DNA of 64,000 bases from G963665545 sp963665545 (GTDB lineage Bacteria; Pseudomonadota; Gammaproteobacteria; Xanthomonadales; SZUA-36). Shown here one piece after another: positions 62,849 through 64,000 of this stretch. The DNA lies in NCBI GenBank assembly GCA_963665545.2, contig CAXXKZ010000011.1:868001-932000 (forward strand). The letters run 5' to 3'. Both the position numbers and the translations under genes were made by a program. The stretch's first letter is position 1; every line of letters starts with the position of its first letter. The notes below the pieces were generated by a model, which searched no databases, was not told the DNA's origin, and saw only the letters and a list, made by a program, of their open reading frames with translations.

Positions 62849-63271
62849 CTACTCCTCTGCCGGCAACATGTGCTCTTCGGCCTGGGCGCGCAGATCATCC
62901 GGAATCACCAACGATTCGCGGTTCTCGAGGTCAAAAAACACTGAAATCGAATCCAGCATGGCGGCCGTCTCATTCTTGATCCGATTGGTCATGGTATAGC
63001 GCACCGTGATGGATTTGCTGCCAAGTTTCAGCACCCCGGCTGTAACTTCCAGGGTCTCACCGGCCTTGACCTCATCCATGTAATCGAGAATCTGGCGCAC
63101 GTCCACCCAACCCAGTTTGCCATCGCTGGTGGTGGCGCCCGGCCAGCCAAAGATGGAGGAAAACAGGTGATAGGACGCATCGTCGAACATCGCCAGATAG
63201 TGGCGCGTCGTCAGGTGCCCCAACACATCGCACATCCAAGGGTGCGCTACAGCCTTATTAACCATCAACAT
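62849..63271 (-). CDS. Hotdog-fold acyl-CoA thioesterase (4HBT)
   Basis: A 140-residue single hotdog domain from ATG 63271 (TTG 63277 and ATG 63265 are alternatives). The catalytic region reads CDVLGHLTTRHYLAMFDDAS with Asp in the position used by 4-hydroxybenzoyl-CoA thioesterases, and the central strand is SITVRYTMTNR. The thioester substrate is unknown. It lies upstream of the TauD-like gene on the same strand, 90 bases away, and may form an operon with it. Confidence 0.85.
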   Translation of the reverse strand: MLMVNKAVAHPWMCDVLGHLTTRHYLAMFDDASYHLFSSIFGWPGATTSDGKLGWVDVRQILDYMDEVKAGETLEVTAGVLKLGSKSITVRYTMTNRIKNETAAMLDSISVFFDLENRESLVIPDDLRAQAEEHMLPAEE

Positions 63272-63308
63272 AGACAATCAACTCTAATTTGGTCGTGGAA
63301 GACCTTTT

Positions 63309-63502
63309 ATACTAGTGTACTGGCATCGCAATTAATGGCACTTTCAGCCAGACGCAAAGCGGCTAGCCGCAAGGCATGTTCCCGCCGGGGTAGCCAGACT
63401 ACCTCAAGAGGACATAACACAGCGGATGGCCGCTTTGCGCCGGGCCCGCAGGGAGGCCACCTGTGAAAGGGCCATTAATTACGATGCAGTACACTGGCAT
63501 TC
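63309..63502. repeat. MITE-like palindromic element with about 38-bp terminal inverted repeats
   Basis: The left end (63309-63346) and the reverse complement of the right end (about 63465-63502) match over about 38 bases with four mismatches and one gap, sharing AGTGTACTG, CATCG and AATTAATGGC. The inner parts also pair (GCAAAGCGGC and GCCGCTTTGC, near 63354 and 63429). There is no ORF. It lies between the thioesterase start and mtnA, and no clear target duplication was seen. Confidence 0.75.
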
Positions 63503-63527
63503 TGGTTGCGGACAATCGAATCACCCG

Positions 63528-64000
63528 ATGAAGATAAATGGCACACCCCACCGCTCCATCCGGCCTAACAAAAACCGCTGGGCGGTCGACATTATTGATC
63601 AGACTTTGCTGCCGCATGAGTTGGCGTTCAAGACTCTGACCCAACTGGAACACGCGGCCGAGGCCATTACCACGATGCGGGTACGCGGCGCCCCCCTTAT
63701 CGGCGCCACGGCAGCTTACGGCGTAGCGCTGGCGATGCACCAGGACCCTTCAGATGCGATGCTGCACCAGTCGCTCGATATGCTTGTGCAGACCCGCCCA
63801 ACCGGATTCAATCTTCAATGGGCGCTGAAACGCATGGAGGATGCGCTGGCAGACTGCGCGCCTGGGCAGCGCGAGCAGTCAGCCTATGACCTGGCCGCGG
63901 AAATCTGCGATGAAGACGTCGCGATCAACAGCAGTATTGGCGACCACGGACTGGCGCTGTTACAGGAAATGTGGAATGAACGCGACGCGCGCACCGGACC
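63528..64000 (+). CDS. mtnA: S-methyl-5-thioribose-1-phosphate isomerase MtnA, 5' part (3' truncated by window)
   Basis: Methionine-salvage enzyme interconverting methylthioribose-1-phosphate and methylthioribulose-1-phosphate. From ATG 63528 the frame stays open to the window end, 157 codons. Signatures: the N-terminal VDIIDQTLLPHE near residue 20 and the substrate-binding TTMRVRGAPLIGATAAYG near residue 48-65. The catalytic Cys and Asp lie beyond the window. It begins 26 bases after the palindromic element, which could carry its promoter. Confidence 0.93.
   Translation, partial: MKINGTPHRSIRPNKNRWAVDIIDQTLLPHELAFKTLTQLEHAAEAITTMRVRGAPLIGATAAYGVALAMHQDPSDAMLHQSLDMLVQTRPTGFNLQWALKRMEDALADCAPGQREQSAYDLAAEICDEDVAINSSIGDHGLALLQEMWNERDARTG

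Noticed and set aside
42035..64000. A second copy of the tRNA 3' end (attR) inside the window
   Set aside because: Searching by eye for TTCAAGTCC and TCACCACCA in this part gave no match, so no island end can be placed.

Overview
The window looks like the chromosome of a moderately GC-rich, free-living gammaproteobacterium. The cell-shape and division cluster mreB-mreC-mreD-mrdA-rodA-mltB-rlpA-dacA-ybeD-lipB-lipA has the gammaproteobacterial order, and ttcA, plsB, uvrD, priA, prc and a moxR/bat operon are all of that type. Genus cannot be told from the sequence; a marine lineage is a guess based on the TRAP transporter and the exported hydrolases.

Layout. 1-6224: purine and pyrimidine synthesis and repair on + (purH 3' part, purD, uvrD, an alpha/beta hydrolase, pyrF); the last three genes overlap by 4 bases each. 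6225-6571: a strong promoter and strong terminator about 140 nt apart with no ORF between them (candidate sRNA), then a plsB promoter. 6572-16044: plsB, DUF465, ttcA, TRAP dctP and convergent dctM (no dctQ), gamma carbonic anhydrase, a DnaA-box-bearing intergenic region, argS and a SPOR protein. 16082-24463 (-): arylamine N-acetyltransferase, cold-shock protein, then the moxR-DUF58-DUF4381-batA-batB/C-batD operon. 24660-29417 (-): priA and prc separated by palindromic intergenic repeats. 29619-40408 (-): the mre-to-lip cell-envelope and lipoate cluster, almost all genes overlapping or touching. 40692-41624: adenosine-kinase-like PfkB kinase. 41724-41800: tRNA-CAT.

The character changes after the tRNA. 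From 41.8 to about 63.5 kb there are gene fragments, a transposase remnant, exported peptidases and hydrolases (M55, MBL, CocE/S15, M19, M61-like), glycosyltransferases, a capsule-type polysaccharide gene and hypothetical exported proteins. At least five genes here carry reading-frame breaks, many at homopolymer runs. This looks like an accessory, partly decaying island starting at a tRNA gene, but homopolymer sequencing error is a serious alternative for several breaks. A roughly 190-bp palindromic, MITE-like element (63309-63502) precedes mtnA, which runs off the window end.

No CRISPR array, rRNA or intact mobile element was seen. The best leads are the candidate sRNA, the palindromic element, the DnaA-box cluster, the Gly/Ser-rich cytoplasmic tail on PBP2, and the A8 tract in a glycosyltransferase that could be phase-variable or an artefact.
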